The position numbers and the translations under genes are program-made. From Dysidea avara (taxonomy: Eukaryota > Porifera > Demospongiae > Dictyoceratida > Dysideidae): 64,000 nt of DNA. Where the stretch lies: NCBI RefSeq assembly GCF_963678975.1, contig NC_089280.1, positions 17,210,780 through 17,274,779 of the forward strand. Reading direction: 5' to 3'. The notes under the pieces are model-generated. The model did no database searches. It saw only the letters and a program-made list of their open reading frames with translations, and was not told where the DNA came from. Shown here piece by piece: positions 11,901-31,489 of the stretch. How positions within the stretch are numbered: the stretch's first letter is position 1; each line of letters opens with the position of its first letter.

Positions 11901-14900
11901 CTATAGACACAACAACATTTATTAAGGAAAGAATATTACACCTGAAGTTACAGTTTATCATAATGATATAATCAACACTTTAATAGAACACTTTTTAGAC
12001 TACTAATACAACACACATAATTGTGTTGTAAAATCTGAGGACCTCCATTTCTAGATCTATTATAAATACTTTTAGTTACAAAGTAAACTAAGAGGTCCAT
12101 GGTTCAAATTTAGGCAAAGGTAACATGATTAGTTTTAATCATGTATGTTATGCATGCTTGGTTTTGTAACTTTATAACTCTATTCCAATTTCTTTTCAGC
12201 CACCAAATGCACTCTAACTATTGTTAATCTACTTGCAGACCTCATTCCTTCAAGTCTGTAGGTGTGTAGAATAAATTGGTCCTTTTCTATTTGAATGACA
12301 GCTCACAACTTTTCCCACTAAACGTGATACCATGTACTTAACTAATTATGTAATAATAACTAGCCAAGGGCGGATCCAGGGTTTATAACGGTGGGGGGGG
12401 GGGATGCACTAGGGCAGTAGGTAAATAGAGTAGGGTGTGCCCCCCAGAAGCTAAAGCTATTTCATATATTTCAGACTGAAAATGTTGATGTAGAGTGGCT
12501 TTATGTACAAATGTATACTTTCTACTGTAAGTTGACCATGAGTTGTATAGGGATGAGTGATAGTCATGAGTAATTCAGCTAGCTATATTATCAGCCTATA
12601 AAGAAGGTATATACCACTTTCACACCTCACTTCAAATGGAAGAGAAGGTGTATAAGTAGTATAACAGCACTGCTATCAGTGCTCAGGAATGCATTAACGA
12701 GAAATGGAGGTAGTATATACTATAACTTGTATATACTACCTCCTATTCTTATTAATGCATCCCAAGCATTCTCAGAAATCATCCAATTTCTTTGATGAAA
12801 CTGTGTGATCTTCTCTGCTTTAATATAGTGATACTTCACAGGATCGATAGTGGGTTTTAGTTTTATAAAGTGAGCCAAAGCATAGATCATGGACTTGGGA
12901 AAGAAGATTGTTCATTGTTTTACTCAGTGAATGAAGAAGGCCACAGGTTAGTTTATATTGCTGTTCTGGTCATGTGGCAATGTCCAGACACTGGGCGTAG
13001 CACTTAATTGATTTAGCCATTAGTGTTAATAGTATTCACTACTTTAGTTTATTCATGGCTAGTAAAGTAAATACTTTGGTGCACTTGAATCGTCTTTATA
13101 TTGCTGTTTTGACACCTGGCATGATGTCACACACACGTAGTGACTGGGCGTGGCACTTAATTGGCTAGGCCATTATAGCGCTGTAAACATATTCACTGCT
13201 TTAGTTTATTCATGGCTAGTATAGTAAGTACTTTATAGTGTACTTAAGCTTCATTATGAGCTGTTCAGCTTGCATTTGGGCTTCCTGTGTTTAATTGCGT
13301 ACCCACAATCGAAGCGATCTGCACACTCATGTTGATACACTTACGTTTGTCCTCTCAGCAGTACCTTGTCGTTGCTCTTACGACGTTATCCACAATCGAA
13401 ATTCAAATGGTCCCATATAAATACACTCGCGAAGCATTCCTGCAGTTTTCCCACATTTGCAGGTGATTCACCCAAGTGGAATATATTAGTTGTAACATGG
13501 GCACTTGTGATTTGCCTGAAATATATGCACTCAGGCTGCGTGTTTGTGCATATATTTTAGGCAAATCACTCGTGCCTGTGTTACAACTACTACATATACA
13601 AGCCCATGTGCATTTTAAAAGTGTGGATATAGTGCTGCAGATTTTAGTTTTTTATTGTCAGCAACTATGGAGGATTCTCAATAGTGTTATGTGTGGTGAC
13701 TGTTCTATTAGATTATTTGACTGACTGCTCTATTAGAGTATCTCGATCTCGTATGTTTTTTTTTTTGGGGGGGGGGGGGGGGGAATGCACATGCCCCCCT
13801 TGGATCCACCACTGCTAGTTACCTGCAGATTTGCTATTTAATATTTAGTTATTGTAATTGAATGTATTTATAAATCACAAATTATTTTAGCCTCGAAGCT
13901 GTCCTTCATTTTCATTCGCATAAGTACGGGGTATGCCCCCCCTTCAACTCGAAGGAGTAAACTATCTAGCCTACAAGGCATGCACTATTGCTTTTCAGTT
14001 GTACATCTGTAAAACCCAATTGGAATTCAAACACAAAGTGTAGACAGTTGCCATATCCATATTTCAGACTGCCAAGAAGAAACCACCTGAAAGCAAAGTT
14101 TACCTGTGCAGAATTTTAATACAGTCTTTATTTAGCTTTCAATTCTTACATGCTAGCTGCTTTTACCATTTAACAAGTTTGCTCACGTGGTGGGTATGGA
14201 CAAACATAGATAGGTAGGTGCACACATTACTTTTTTATGAAAACAATTTCAATAAACCACAGTGTATGCCCACAGCCGGCAGAAGGCCAACTATGGGTAC
14301 ACACCTGGTTAAAAATAATCACTATTTTGCATCATATATAACACACTTCACCACAGAGACAACTTTCCAAAGGACAAAGAAGAGTACAGTAATGATGATA
14401 ACAATGATAGTCACAAATGTGATGATAGTACTGGACAACAATCAGTGAAGTGTGACTGTTTATTAGATGATGAAGAAAGTGATGATACCCAGAGCAGTTC
14501 TAGTGAGAAACATGTTGAAGAAAACCAAGCTAAAGGCTATGAAGATATGGTGGTAGAAGATAATCAAGGAAGTGAAAGTAAATGTTTATAATGTCAAGAC
14601 ACATGGTAGTGTGTCATGCAGCCAAAAAGCTGGCATGCCACACCGTAGGTATATTGATAGGAAGAAATAACACAATTTTCATGCATACATAGTGCTTTCT
14701 GTGTTCCGTTTTCCAAATGGAATAATTTTTATCCTGCAAATGCCCTCCACCTTCAAAGTTCAGCTTAATTTTGTGGTTTTTTCTCTTTGTTTGGGGCCTC
14801 GAATATATATGTGATCCGCTGAGTGAAAACCCAGCATTTTCCTTGAACTTCATTAATATGACATTTTTGTTGTCTAGAAGGAAAAACCAATGAGCTGTTA

Positions 14901-17900
14901 AAGTTTCAGCTTTATCTGATAAGTGCTTTGAGTTATAGCAATAGACAACAAGAAAAACAAAACAATCAATTTGTACAGTGCCTATACGAGAGAAAATTAC
15001 AGGCACTTGTTTAATTGATCATAAGTCTCGAGTGAAACAGGCTACAGAGTTGGAACTTGTGTCATTCCATTCTCCATGAACTGGGGCATTCATGAAGGTA
15101 TAGTTTTTGGCCTAAATACAACCATGCCATTAAGAAGGAAGTGCGATAAAGTCATGTTTACCACAATGTAAACAAACACACAAAACTCACATTTGCTTCA
15201 TGGTAGAGAAATGAAACAACAATATTCTTACTTTCCATGAAGAGGCGAATCCAGTAGTGTATTAGAGACCTCAATTTGTGTCTTCCTTCACGGTTTACTG
15301 GAGTGATTAAAACGTGCCAAACTTTTTTGTAACACACATTTTTTACTCAATGTATTTCAATGGCATTTATCTCAAAAACAGAATTATGCAAACAAGTCAG
15401 GTTTTCGGTCAGCTGGTCACATTTAAGCTTCATGTACTAGGTCTGGTGAAAATCTGATAAATATTCACATAATTATGGACAATTATTTAATTTTTAGGGT
15501 AAACTGCTTATGGAAATAACTTGAAAAATCAGTCTGTATATAGGTTAACAATATAAATTTTGTTGTTAAAAGAAATCGCAGTGACTGCTATAGAGTTACA
15601 ACCTGATGTAAAATCACAGCATCAAAACTCTTATAGGACAGTCACCAAGAAGTTTAAAAAGTGCACGAAAAACATTGAAAATTTACCTAAGGTTCAAACC
15701 AGGGACCTCTGCATCTAATTCCCAAACTCTTCACAAGTGAATCACTATTGTCAACTGTTCAGCTTAACTAAGTTCTACTCAAAGAATAAAAGATTAATAG
15801 AAAGGCTAAAACATTGTTGTATAACATTCTATGTGTGTTGGATTAGAAATTCTCAAAAAAAAAATGTGCACTCTATTAGAGTGTTACAAAAGTATTAACA
15901 GATGTGGCCAGATTTTACAAAACCAATCCAAATTGTACATCAGGCAAATCAACTAACACCACCAGTGGATACCAGACTATTGGTTTTAAGCCTCAGTATT
16001 ACTCAAATAGGCTTGAGTGGGTACATTATGCTTTTTGAATGACTCATTATTCTTTCTGGCAATTCTTTTTATTCCCAAATGTCTCCTAGAGTGATTCATG
16101 AAACCAAGTAAGTTATATGCATTTTCTTATGGAGCTGAAAATATTATTACTAGCAATCATAAAACAGCCCTTAATAGATCAAGATACTCTAATAGACCAG
16201 TCACATAACATTAGGGTGAATGACTGGCTCTATTAGAGTATCTCAATCTTTTGTACCGATTTTATGCTAGCAATGTTTAAGCATGTTCTTTTTTGTAATT
16301 TTCTGTGTTACTACAAGAAAAGTATGTTGATTCTAACTGAAAGTCATCCTATTATTCCTAATTCTTTTTACCACTGGTTATTCCTGAAATTATTCTAGCA
16401 TAATTTATGCATGCCTACAAACACTCGAAGCTGGGTTTAAGAGCTATCTTTTGACAGTGTGGCAAGCTTGAATGGCAATTCCTGGCCTTGCTAAGGACCT
16501 GGTTTGATAAGATTCAGTTGACCGAATATTTTCTATGATAATTCTGCAACATAACAGCCACAAAGGAGCCTTGTATCTAGCTGAAACCTACGCTGCTGTT
16601 TATGCAGCTTATGAACACTATAATCCTATTGTATTATTAATAAAACTAGCTAATCTTTGCTTACGGATAGCATACTGATTCCCAACTTTAATCTTTTAGC
16701 ACACCGCCCTTCTCTGGGATCCAATCCTGAGCTTTTGCTGACAAAGCGTTATTCCAAGTACAAACTTTAACATCATTCTTGGCTCTTCTCTCAACTCGCC
16801 ACTAAATTGGCTTGTACTCCAATACATTCGAAATATCACGTGCTCACCTCATGGCACTAAACAGACATTCACAGTGTAAATATATCATATCCAATACTTT
16901 GTACTAACCTAACACATGTATATCACGATTACTGCAGCTGCTGCTCTTCAACTCTTCTCCACCATTTTCACAATCAGATCTCTGCCGTTTCCACCAGGTA
17001 TCATGTGCACAATTGCTCATGTGATACACTCTACCGGTATAGAATCGCTTCGCTTCATCGTTAATGATTCACCTTTAGTACAATTTGATTCTCAGGAGGC
17101 CGTGACAGCATATGTATATCTACTGGAGAGTTCCAAGGCTGAAAGCTTAATGTGATTCTTAATTTAGAATTTTTTTTCACCACTGAAAAAGGGGTTTACC
17201 CAAACCATCTGAACCCCCTCTGTCTATGCCCCTGATCACAATTAAAACTGACTGACGTTAGCATCATTGCAGCCATTTCTTAGCTGCAACCTTTGGTTTC
17301 ACAACTTTTTTGAAGGCTACATCTTGTTTTACAGCTGATAAGTGGGAGATCATCACCTGAAATACAAAATCTGTACTATATGGCTAAAGATTTACACTTT
17401 AGTTGATAATCCTCCTTGATTATTGTCTTATACTTGTTACCTTTAATAGAACACACATCACCATCTTAATTGAACAATCATAAATTGGTAAAGATTTTGG
17501 TTCTCAAACATACTTGCATGTAACTTGACTGATGGGTACTCCGTACTGTAATACAATTTCTATAGCTACATATGTGTAAGCCTAATAAACTTCTGAATAT
17601 CAATATTGTATTAAATAAATTTTAACACCTTTTTCTTTATCCTGCAGAACATCCTGCTACCAGTTGTAACCAGTTACCAATTTTTGCAAATCCATTATTC
17701 ACTTCTCCACTCTACCGTACAGCTGCGGCACAATTGGCTGCATTGCAGGCTCAGTCCATTCAACTGGCTCAACTACAAACATTCACAAACCCCATATGGC
17801 TGCCACCATTTGTCTGGCCCAATCTAAACAGTTTATATTCCACTGTTACTGGAAATCAAGTGAATGGAACTAATAATTTATATGAAAAACAACACTTACA

Positions 17901-18063
17901 GTTATTGAATGAAGTCAATGGACATGTAAGGAAAGAAGTTGGGTCGGAAAGTTACTGTTCAGCTGTTAAATGTAGTGTTGTGAAAACTACAGGAAATGTT
18001 GATCAATCCTGTGTATTACCCAAGTCAAAAGTGGCAACATTTACTGTAGACAATCTTGTATAG
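2519..18063 (+). CDS. Gene A: MXD/MNT-like bHLH-leucine zipper protein (6 exons, 403 aa)
   Basis: Exons inferred by eye with consistent phases: 2519-2606, 5303-5579, 5634-5745, 9888-9985, 14357-14577, 17648-18063. Together they give an uninterrupted 403-aa frame. Residues 1-29 contain NLLLFVEAANILEGRR, which resembles the Sin3-interacting helix of MXD/MNT repressors. RNKKRKLHK (about 41-49) is a basic NLS-like patch. Next come a conserved DAYAVDIKRVENPF segment and an Asp/Ser tract. The basic region has H115, N116, E119, R122 and R123, the E-box contact pattern of Myc/Max/MXD. Helix-loop-helix is about 125-159. The zipper has L161, N168, L175, L182, L189 at exact heptad spacing. An acidic Ser-rich exon (193-265) and a conserved Gln/Trp/Asn-rich C-terminus (295-403) follow. 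AATAAA lies at 18142. Family knowledge predicts a nuclear E-box repressor dimerising with a MAX-like partner. MXD versus MNT versus a separate clade is unresolved. Confidence 0.72.
2932..2996 (+). repeat. (GTA)n microsatellite
   Basis: About 20 uninterrupted trinucleotide units in gene A intron 1. Confidence 0.97.
6880..7095. mobile_element. Foldback MITE, same family, in gene A intron 3
   Basis: Arms share AAAAAGTAGT.AAACAAA and ACATTT/AAATGT around a centre near 6985, diverged relative to the copy at 11.1 kb. Flanking 6430-6870 is a diverged copy of 10050-10950. Confidence 0.6.
8142..8822. mobile_element. Element with GACCCGG-rich inverted ends
   Basis: Starts GTTGAAACCGAGTC and ends GACCCGGTTTCAA, each end followed inward by clustered GACCCGGAT subrepeats in both orientations. 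Contains several GTGGGCATGGCT-like motifs inside. Copied at 61265-61955. Confidence 0.6.
10631..10853. mobile_element. 223-bp Tc1/mariner (pogo-like) MITE, TA target site
   Basis: Terminal inverted repeats begin CAGTGGAACCTCAGT and end ACTGAGGTTCCACTG. The element is flanked by TA on both sides. It carries the CTATTAG-type motif internally. The same element sits at 63776-63997 in the segmental copy. Confidence 0.85.
11004..11215. mobile_element. Foldback MITE in gene A intron 4
   Basis: Inverted arms share GAAACAAGGG, CACCTGCAGATATAC and AGTGGAC. The same motif family occurs inverted at about 6880-7095 and as single arms near 56980, 59230, 59400 and 46830. Confidence 0.75.
11775..11816. repeat. 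Perfect 42-bp palindrome in gene A intron 4
   Basis: The centre is AACGTT at 11793-11798, and every base pairs from 11775 to 11816. It is the core of a longer, degenerate foldback (about 11725-11895) of the GCAGCCATTTCTTGGC family seen also at 17265, 34920-35075, 44585 and 44980. Confidence 0.9.
12690..12772. repeat. Hairpin, arms ~35 bp
   Basis: GAATGCATTAA and GGAGGTAGTATATAC are mirrored around about 12726. Confidence 0.85.
13484..13594. repeat. Hairpin within the 1.45-kb element
   Basis: TAGTTGTAAC, GATTTGCCT and ATATATGCAC are mirrored as complements around about 13539. Arms are about 50 bp with few mismatches. Confidence 0.8.
14590..15010 (+). repeat. Repeat with GTGTGTC...GCCAAGAAAGC-type end
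   Basis: TCAAGACACATGGTAGTGTGTC, then GCAGCCAAAAAGC, then GGTATATTGATAGGAAGAAA. The same order occurs inverted at 46140-46010 (twice in tandem there), with a relative at 36350-36440. The minus-strand 130-aa open frame here is therefore repeat sequence. Confidence 0.6.
15630..15760 (-). mobile_element. tRNA-derived SINE, minus strand
   Basis: The minus strand shows TAGTGATTCACTTGTGAAGAG and CTGGTTTGAACC, followed by TTTTCAATGTTTTTCGTGCAC, matching the order at 45333-45440. It lies in the last intron of gene A. Confidence 0.5.
16178..16252. repeat. Hairpin formed by paired CTATTAGAGTATCTC motifs
   Basis: AGATACTCTAATAGACCAGTCA is answered by TGACTGGCTCTATTAGAGTATCT about 25 bp later. It is one of at least a dozen occurrences of this motif in the window. 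Confidence 0.75.
17648..18063 (+). other. Conserved C-terminal domain exon (also 21251-20839 and about 47270-47633)
   Basis: This exon defines a domain I do not recognise: an Ala/Gln/Leu helix (LAALQAQSIQLAQLQTF), then PIWLPPFVWPNLNSLY, then a polar segment ending in GHVRKEVGSESY. The three copies are almost identical over roughly 240 bp, including third codon positions, whereas the adjoining acidic exons share little beyond composition. It could be a protein-interaction surface; no function is claimed. Confidence 0.7.
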
Positions 18064-18149
18064 ACTATATAATTTTTTAATACGTGCAGTGTATATGTAC
18101 ATTTTTACTTTGTTAAATGTCATCTAGAGCAATACATGTGAAATAAATC

Positions 18150-20838
18150 TTTGATGATAAATTAACCTTCATTGAGGGAAAATTTAAAACACCATCCTAT
18201 CGACTAAAAGGGTTAACAGTGCCATCAGTCTTAATAGACTGTGGAGTAAACTAGAGATAGTAAATTATTTTGTACGTTGTCTTGTATGCTATTAGGCAGA
18301 TCTATTGAGTAAAGACTTAGAATCCAATACTGTCAATAATACAAGTTACACATCATCAGCGTAAAGTTTTGTTTTGAGGTTTCATTTAATAAAACAAAAA
18401 AAATAGCAGGGAAGCAAGGACTAAGGACAGCTTCCTGCAACACCAGATGCTACTGCAGTTAAACCACTCTGTTGACTCAGTCACTCTCTATACACAGATT
18501 GTAAAGTGATATATAAGTTGACTTTGTTTCCACCAACTTAGTTCATTTTGTTGCACTCTACTGTCATGTGAGTCAAGGTTCTCATTTCATCTCTAATTAT
18601 TCCTTTATAGTAAGTTACTGTGGTCCTTTTCTAACTAGACAGTTTTACACTGTAGCTAGATTGTCTAAACTATGTCACAAGATTTCCACTAACAAGATGT
18701 TTGTTAATTCTTATTTTATACGATCAGACCATGGAATGCTTTACTGATAACTGAGTATATACAATTAAGAGGCGGATCCAGGATTTTTAGAAGAGGGTTT
18801 CCAGTCGTAGTAGGACTGAGATGACATGGTTTTAATTTTGCAATGCTTGAAATTTAATGTAAGTTACTGTTTAAAACCTACTTCTGAGAGTTTAATATGT
18901 CATGTTTTCACCATTAGTTATGTAGTTAGCTATGATAGATTGATCTACTGAATCTTTGTGATTAGCTTCAAGTATTTAGCTAGCTTTATAGCTGGTCATG
19001 ATCAACTCTTTGCTTCTTCATAGGTACTTGGCATTTCTGCTTCATTATCAATATTACCATCACCTTCTACTGTATATATCCTCTTGTTTGCACTGTAGTC
19101 TTGGAAGGTTCACTGCTGTCAATAACAGGAGTGGCCATGGAGAACAGTACTCTAGCTAAGTTGGGGGGGGGGGGGAGGCAACGTCATACGACGTGGTTAA
19201 CATTCAGGAAGTATCTAAGAATCATTAACTACACCTTAATGTGTAAATCACAATATTAGGGCATATATGCCTCACTGGAAAATTTTGAAGGTTCAGATTG
19301 AACTTGAGAACAATTTCAGTGATGCATGCGTACATGAATACAGTATTCCTCAATGACTGTCATATAAGTACTGTATATTGTTTTATGTTTCAACTGAATG
19401 TTCTATTAGAGTATATGACTGTTCTATTAGAGTATCTCGATCTTGTGCTCTCAAAAATACTTGTGAGCCTTGAGTTTTACTGCAAGAATAGTGAAAGTAT
19501 CATTTAGCAGATGAGAATTGGTGAGTATGATTCGTGTGTTATGTCCTATGGCTATGGGTTTATAGTTGTAGTTAAGGAAGAATCAGTGTAATACTATAGT
19601 TACCTAAGGGCTGGACAGCTGTTCTGAAGCAAGCCCAGCCCCAAAGGGGCTTCTGGAAACCCAAGAAACCCCCCTTAAGCTACCCCTGGTTGGTACATGG
19701 AATTCTGAGTTAGTGCACAGAATTCTGTGTTAACATTTACGTGTATCTTATTGCTATAAATTGTTATGTAGTGAACATAGTGGTCAAACAGCTTTCACAG
19801 TACTGCATAATATAGTCCTGGGTTACCAAATGTATGGGTGGGTGGATATTGAGATGCTTCAGCATATGCTTGTCTTTCAGCATGATGGCTTGCTCTTCTA
19901 GTGAAGAACACTACTCCAACTCTAATAACTTCACCAGCATAATGTATTGGGTGTACATGCATGCTGCTAATAAATATAACACAGGATCATCTATGAAACA
20001 CATCAGCCTTGGAGTAACTTTTAACATCCAGGTTGTCTTTTCTTGTCTTCAGGTACACAGCTAACTCTGTAAAACTTAATCACTTATGATTGTAATTTAT
20101 GATCAGTTTATTCCACTCTCTTGTACAGCCAAGCTGTGAATTTACAATATTCACCATATATTTGTCAGCCATAATCAGTCCATTATTGATGGGATGAGAA
20201 TTAGCAAATTCCAGAGTAGGATCATAGTCTGTATCCATACATATACTGTGACTCAAGTTATTTGCTTACAGACTACCAATTTTATTATATTTATTAAGAT
20301 TTTACAGCACACAAGTGATGAAAGTCTGTAAGACCCGGTCCTACAGCAAGTAAGAGAATTGAAGAAGCATATAATTATACAAGTATTACATACTATTGGA
20401 TTCAAGCAAGAGCAATTACTGCCTGTCAAAACATAGTCTAGCTATATATCAATTCCAAAAAGGTATGTTCGTCAGTGCTTTGGTCTGATACCAACAATTA
20501 TCATTTATTAACCAAGCATTGGGGCTTGTAAACACATGGCACAGTAACATTTCAAGGAGTGGACATACTGTACACTACTACATTGTACAGAGTAAATATT
20601 CAATACAAACCGCATGCACGTATTGCTCAATAAATGCTTTCATGAGTAGTTACTGTACTTTATGTCAGTGAATCACATGACCAAGTAAATACAAACATAC
20701 TATGAAAATAAAAAGAAAACATGTGACAATACAATAGGTTGTTTATACATAAATGTTCTAATAAAACTATAACTATAGGTCTATATGTATAACAAAAGAC
20801 ACTGTAGCTATATTGCCATATCAACAATCTACGCATTC
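18150..20838. other. Spacer between the 3' ends of genes A and B
   Basis: The A and B tails converge here. A GGCGGATCCAGG transposon end (18774), a G-run near 19165, a CTATTAGAGTAT pair (19395-19445) and unidentified repeat sequence are visible; no gene was recognised. Confidence 0.5.
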
Positions 20839-27477
<6,639 letters not shown>

Positions 27478-29339
27478 GTTGTAAATACTTCAGTTTCATT
27501 AGAATTCTTGCCTGTTAAAAATACAACAGTTACATGTATGTATGTATCTCTCTAATACACATACAGTTTGAAGCCAGTACAACACTAAACAATTATGCTT
27601 TGGTAGCCTAGTTATCTAGATGTTTATCTATGTAGCTAACTGGAGAAAATCATCATGGAGATATGCACAGTAGACGATACCTGAAACCATCAACATTGCC
27701 TCCAGTGTGAACTAGTTAATTTCACCAATCACTGATCTGAGACCACAACGCAACTTGCCATTGACCAGTGATCAGTACGTAGTTATCATGTTAAAGTAAT
27801 TTTATAATTGAAGAAAGATAAAATAATAACAGTGACATTTCAACCAGATGGCACGGAGTTTCGGCAGCAGTAATAAAATAATAATAAACTGGACAAGGTT
27901 TATTGACCACAATAACTAAATACAATCGCATTAATTTTTATTTATTTAAGCTAAAACATAAAATTTTTTATGCCAAACTGATCATGCTATTTTTATGCAT
28001 GACATGTGTCAAATTTTTAATAGTGTTTATACAGAAAGGTTAATGCTGTAAATATGCATTCATGGATATATAAGCATATACTCAATCTCCCACATGTACC
28101 TACATAGTTTGGATATAAGAAGTTGTCACAGTCCAGCATTATTACACTTATCAACTACAAACCATTTCTGTGTCCCATATCTTCAGATCAGCAGCAGCAA
28201 TGGAAAGATTACATAATATATTCAGCTATGTAGATGGCCAAACTTGGTAATTTAAGTTTTAGTATATAATTTCCACAGGAACTACACTAATAGTGTATAA
28301 TAGCAGGCCAATGTATCTAGATGTCTATCAGTTCAGTTTGTAATAAAATGGCACTGAGAACTGCAGTCACCATTCTTTGCACATTCACTTACTACCCTGA
28401 TTATTTCACCAGAGGAAGGAAATCTCCGACCCAAGATATGTACAGCAATATCACATACACTGTTACTGATGCACAAAAGCCAGCTTACTCAGGTGAAAGC
28501 TCACGTTTACTACAAGAGTTATAGGATTACTACACAGTAACAAGAGTTATAAGATCGCAGATTTTTGTCATGCATGATAAACTTCAAGTCATTCCAAAGA
28601 AAACAAATACCTCCACAACCAATAGTCTTTGTGAGACCAATGATTACCCCCAGACTCCACTGCAGATCTGCATATACACCACCAAAAGCAAAGCCTTCAG
28701 CTACCATACTAGCATGGTCACACCTACCCAGTGAACCAACACTGGGGCACCTGCGCATTACTCAGGTGCTATGAGTCAGTGCAGGTAAATCCTCCTGGGG
28801 CAGCCTGCAGGACTACAGTAACCCACAGAAGTCTGTACAATGTGCCACAAGTGTGTGGGCACTCGAAGTCCCACCTGTACCTTCACCCATTTTGTGAGAC
28901 ATGGCATTTGCTTCCATGGTTAACACACACACATGTGTGCGCACACACACACACACACACATACATGCACACGCACGCATGCACGCACACACATGCACAC
29001 TAAGGTTAAAAAGAATAGGACAAATATTCATTATCCGTTTGTTTTCGTATTTGTTAAGAAATAGTCATTATTCGTTTAATCTTGAAAGTTTCTAAAAACT
29101 GAAAGCTGTTGTTTTTAAACTGTAATTGTTAAACTGTAATTCATCATCTTTTAAAGGCAAACGCATACATGTAAAGGACTTTTCATGTAAGTTATAGTAG
29201 CAAGATTATATTATGAACTCTTGATAGTAGTAATCAAAGTGATTTTGTCCCTTTCGAGCACCTAGTTATACAGAAAATTCTTAAAAAATAATTTGTTAAT
29301 TTGTTCGTTAATTTGAAGAATATTCGGATTCTTAAAATT

Positions 29340-29401
29340 TGATATTCGTTTCACCCCTAACACACACAAATGCACACGTACACAGGCACGCACACACACA
29401 T

Positions 29402-29472
<71 letters not shown>
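29340..29472 (+). repeat. (CA)n microsatellite
   Basis: Imperfect CA/CG steps, then about 70 bp of pure CA. A shorter degenerate run lies at 28923-29000. Confidence 0.95.
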
Positions 29473-29473
<1 letters not shown>

Positions 29474-30125
29474 CAAATCTTATCTTCCCTCATCCACAAG
29501 GTGAAAGAGGATAGCTACATAGCTACAGTGTTTAGCTAGCTACTAGGTGTGAAAGTTGTCATGTATATTAACAAACATGTGTTTGCCTGAACTGCATGGA
29601 CAGTGGCTCAGTTATAACAAAGCAGTCATCTCCTGAAACTAATTTGGTCAGACATAACATAAATAAATGCATATCAGTAGAAGTAGTCTAGTAATACACA
29701 GGAAAAGGCACAATGAAATTATACATAAAAATTCTACAATAGGTTTTTTGCTCTGTAGAATTATTGCTGAATTGAACAGAATTTGGCTGTAGGATTATGC
29801 TAGATTATTGCTGTTATAGTTTGTTCAATTTGGCATTAATTTTACAGAGCAACTAAACATGTTGTAGAATTTCGTGTATTATTCTATACCTGCATGTGAT
29901 AGGTTCAATACGTAGATACATCAGTATACCGCTAGCCATCACGTGTATATAGCTACGACTGTGATAAGTGCATATAGTGCAGGAAGTAGCTACGGATGGC
30001 TACGTACGTGCTAGTTCATTTCCACGACGATTTCACATACATGTACGGATATATATGAATAATATATAATGCTAGCTAGACTGTACATGCAGTTTACCTT
30101 ATAGCTAATGAAGTAATATAGCTAG

Positions 30126-30195
30126 CTTATCAGGTCCGAGTTAACGGTCAACTTGCTCCAAAGGTTTGCAGTTTCAACAATATTAGTAGAGGTAT
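30126..30195 (-). pseudogene. Degenerate SID exon relic upstream of gene B
   Basis: On the minus strand the sequence reads NIVETANLW, aligning at DNA level with IVEAANILE of the A and C first exons (shared attgttgaaRctgcaaa). The place of the GTAAG donor is occupied by ATAAG, so the conserved splice donor is gone, and a TAG follows at once. No ATG with an upstream frame matching A or C is evident. It lies 2.6 kb 5' of gene B exon 2, about the same distance as intron 1 in A and C. I infer a dead first exon; the match is short. Confidence 0.4.
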
Positions 30196-31390
30196 AGCTA
30201 AAACTAGGTCCTACTGTCCACCTTTTCAGCTCCTAAACGTGTGTCTGACCTGATAGAGATAATTTATGGAAGCACCCCACGTGGCTAACTATCACTGCTT
30301 TCTTTAGGCATATACTCCCGTGCGGTCGGTAGCACAATTTAAAAAAAAAAAGTTATCAGCTAATTAGCTAATTAGCTACGTCCCAGCTACGTCCCATCTA
30401 CGTCACGTTACCCACTAATAAATAGCATCCGTCTTTTTTTTTTTTCCCCTTTCTTTCTTTTTTTGTATGTGTTTATAGTCTAGTTAGCTACCTATGGGAT
30501 ACAACGATTGATTTGTTCAGATCGGAGAATCAGGAGATAGCTACACTTTGTTGGACTTGATCCTTAAATTCCTCCATTGTTTAGCTACTCTCTTTGCGGT
30601 CAGTGGTGTATAGCTACGTGGGACTGTCAGTTGCATTCAGTGACTGGCTCTGCTACGTACATAACAAGTGAGTATGAATGTACTTACAAATTTGACTATT
30701 AAAATGCATAGAGCTACGTAACTACATGTAGCTACAGTATGTGTATATATATTTGTGTCCCGCGGAATGTATTTATTTTGTATCCATGTGTTAAGTTTTG
30801 TATGTTAGCTAGCTATGTGTATTTGTGTGTATTGTATGCTGCTCTGGCAAGGTAGAACGGTAGCTAGTTTCCGATTGTCAGAGGGTAATTGCATTTTATA
30901 GCAAATGAATTTCTGATGTCAACTGCATCAGTATACATATAGCTATGATAACTAGCACGGATGTTAATGTATGCACACACTTCCTGTGAATTTTCAATAG
31001 AGGCCAAAAGTAAAAGGTCTTGTCTAGCATACATCACTTATATGTAGCTGTGGACATACAATATGTGTTGCACCTGTCTGTGTGCTAAGCACAGGTCTAT
31101 TAATACGTATAATCAGAGAAAAAAGTCGATTCATGGATACCCATCGTCTACAAATCACACTTACATCCAATCAGCAGTTTTATATCTCTTTAAGTTGTAG
31201 AGTAACTCATCTACTTTCTAAATATCCCTAGTTTATTTAATCAAATCCTTTTAATCATGAATTACAAATCAAATAAAATGAGATGTACACTGGAGTAATA
31301 ATCGCACCATAATTTTAAGTATACAGAAACTTGATTAAGTATACGTAGTTTGAGATATGTTTACGGGAAATGTGTACTGTATACTTTTAC

Positions 31391-31476
31391 AAACACCGTA
31401 TACTGGATTACTATACTGGATTACTATACTGGATTACTATACTGGATTACTATACTGGATTACTATATTGGATTAT
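31391..31476 (+). repeat. 13-bp tandem repeat (tactggattacta), about six copies
   Basis: The unit repeats without interruption, the last copy with one change. Confidence 0.9.
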
Positions 31477-31489
31477 GCAAGTGTTGTAC

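Larger units (their letters stand above)
12364..13814. mobile_element. 1.45-kb non-autonomous DNA element with GGATCC-containing ends
   Basis: The left end CCAAGGGCGGATCCAGG and the right end TTGGATCCACCACTG are inverted, and CTAG flanks both ends (12360-12363, 13815-13818), suggesting a 4-bp target duplication. G-runs lie just inside both ends. Inside are a diverged ~145-bp tandem duplication (12950-13240) and a hairpin at 13484-13594. No transposase frame is present. Single related ends occur at 18774 and near 19165. Confidence 0.6.

Noticed and set aside
14614..15006. 130-aa minus-strand frame
   Set aside because: It overlaps a dispersed repeat (inverted copy at 45.6-46.1 kb) whose other copies are not open in this frame.
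16916..17155. 79-aa plus-strand frame
   Set aside because: It begins with ATC/GTA-type non-ATG context, resembles no family, and lies in the gene A last intron beside a GGGGTTTACCC transposon end.
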